Shown here piece by piece: positions 46,230 to 47,151 of a stretch of DNA of 47,151 nucleotides. The notes under the pieces were generated by a model. It saw nothing but the letters and a program-made list of their open reading frames with translations, had not been told where the DNA came from and made no database searches. The position numbers and the translations under genes were made by a program. Location: the NCBI GenBank assembly GCA_902545035.1, contig CACCEJ010000008.1, positions 1 to 47,151 of the forward strand. Reading direction: 5' to 3'. Position 1 is the stretch's first letter, and each line of letters opens with the position of its first letter. The DNA comes from an uncultured Pelagibacteraceae bacterium (lineage in GTDB: Bacteria > Pseudomonadota > Alphaproteobacteria > Pelagibacterales > Pelagibacteraceae).

Positions 46230-47151
46230 TTAAGATATTTTTAATTCTTTATACTTATTCTTTTCAACTTTTATGCATTCACTTTTATATTTTGGCATTC
46301 CACCAGGATAAGGTAAAAAAGTCTTTGGTTTACCAGGTATATTGTCGCCTTTATACCAAGAACTTTTAGCTTTCATGAATAATGTTTTTTTAACTGAATT
46401 CATAATTTCTTTTTGCCATTTTTTTGCTGCAAGATTGGTAGTTTCAATACTTTTTTTTCTATTTTTTTCTAAATATTTAATGCAATTTGTAATCCAATTA
46501 ACATGTTGCTCTATTTGTATTGGAACATTTGTTAAAACTGATGGGCTACCAGGCCCACTCACAATAAATAAATTTGGAAAATTCGGAACAAGAAGGCCTA
46601 AGAAACTTTTAGGACCTTTGCTCCAAAATTTAGATAAATTTATACCTTTTTTACCAGTTATATTTAGTTTTAAAATTGATCCAGTTAATGCATCAAAACC
46701 TGTTGCAAAAATAATTTTATCCAAAATGTATTCACCTTTATTAGTTTTAATGCCTCTTTTAGTTATTTTAATTATTGGACTTTGCTTTAAGTCAACTAAT
46801 TCGACATTTTTTTTATTAAACATCTCATAATAATTTGTATTTAAAGTAGGTCTTTTAGCTGTAAAAGGATGGTCAAAATTAGTTAATATATCAGCATATT
46901 TTTTATTTTTTACTGTTGAATATATTTTACTCTTTATAAAGTTAACTGCTGTTTGATTTGCTTTGATATTTTTTACTATATCATTAAATGTTGCCCTAAA
47001 AGATAGAGTTCCATACTGCCAAGATTTTTCATAAAGTAGATTTCTTTTTGTCTCGTTAAAATCAAAAGCAGATTTTTTAGGAAATTCAAAGGGATGTCCT
47101 CCTGGTGTTCTTTTTAAAAAATTTCTGAGTTTTTTGAAATTTTGTTTATAA
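46230..47151 (-). CDS. Baeyer-Villiger-type flavin monooxygenase, C-terminal part (cut by window edge)
   Basis: The frame is open without a stop from the right edge to the stop at 46230, about 307 residues, so the ATG at 46823 is an internal Met and not the start. Family text: PGGHPFEFP near the edge, AKRPTLNTNYYEMFNKKNVE, IIFATGFDALTGS, SKGPKSFLGLLVPNFPNLF and GPGSPSVLTN, matching cyclohexanone/phenylacetone-type monooxygenases, which use FAD, NADPH and O2 to turn ketones into esters. The FAD and fingerprint motifs lie outside the window. Substrate unknown. Confidence 0.87.
   Translation of the reverse strand, partial: YKQNFKKLRNFLKRTPGGHPFEFPKKSAFDFNETKRNLLYEKSWQYGTLSFRATFNDIVKNIKANQTAVNFIKSKIYSTVKNKKYADILTNFDHPFTAKRPTLNTNYYEMFNKKNVELVDLKQSPIIKITKRGIKTNKGEYILDKIIFATGFDALTGSILKLNITGKKGINLSKFWSKGPKSFLGLLVPNFPNLFIVSGPGSPSVLTNVPIQIEQHVNWITNCIKYLEKNRKKSIETTNLAAKKWQKEIMNSVKKTLFMKAKSSWYKGDNIPGKPKTFLPYPGGMPKYKSECIKVEKNKYKELKIS

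Noticed and set aside
46230-46823. Stand-alone 197-aa or pseudogene monooxygenase fragment
   Set aside because: The frame continues open to the window edge with family sequence, so it is a truncated view and not a broken gene.
1-47151. CRISPR arrays, insertion sequences, prophage genes, toxin-antitoxin pairs or rRNA
   Set aside because: No regularly spaced repeats, transposase motifs, phage proteins or rRNA sequence were seen on either strand.

Overview
The window reads as a piece of a SAR11 / Candidatus Pelagibacter-type alphaproteobacterial chromosome. The evidence is a very AT-rich sequence, A/T-ending codons and Lys/Ile/Asn-rich proteins, genes that abut or overlap by 1-14 nt, almost no spacer DNA, and alphaproteobacterial gene orders (rpsB-tsf-frr-uppS, proS-lolC-lolD-dnaE, nuoA-N, tig-clpP-clpX-lon). 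There is no sign of phage, insertion sequence, CRISPR or rRNA. No stretch over 300 bases lacks a gene. The assignment is inference from style and synteny, not from a marker search.

Region 1 (1-32211, all minus strand) is a conserved housekeeping block. Read in transcription order it begins at tRNA-Leu(UAG) with tig 10 nt behind it, then clpP, clpX and lon (protein folding and proteolysis). Next come tRNA-Val(UAC) and tRNA-Asp(GUC), then the complete 14-gene complex I operon nuoA to nuoN. It is followed by birA (biotin-protein ligase), coaX (pantothenate kinase III), rnj (RNase J), proS, lolC, lolD, dnaE, and then rpsB, tsf, frr and the first part of uppS, which runs off the left edge. A candidate structured leader with a pseudoknot sits in front of rpsB. 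pyrH, often found between tsf and frr, is not there.

Region 2 (32212-38984) is a mixed-strand patch of smaller units: a DUF1289 protein with a 57-aa membrane protein, a beta-hydroxyacid dehydrogenase, a family 5 uracil-DNA glycosylase, a lone YbgC-type thioesterase, a 45-aa membrane protein, and a minus-strand unit of NCS1 transporter, zinc alcohol dehydrogenase and DUF3047 exported protein. An EamA permease is divergent from that unit.

Region 3 (38974-47151, all minus) looks like a carbon-uptake and oxidation cluster. In transcription order it holds a Baeyer-Villiger-type flavin monooxygenase (cut by the right edge), an exported FKBP-rhodanese fusion, an SDR, an aldehyde dehydrogenase, a 3-hydroxyisobutyrate dehydrogenase-like enzyme, then a TRAP transporter dctP-dctQ-dctM. 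A strong hairpin after dctP probably lowers expression of dctQM relative to the binding protein. The substrate cannot be read from sequence alone; a small carboxylic acid is the best inference. I found no convincing new defence or mobile system. The most interesting items are the rpsB leader, the FKBP-rhodanese fusion lacking the catalytic cysteine, the dctP upstream palindrome, and two short membrane proteins.
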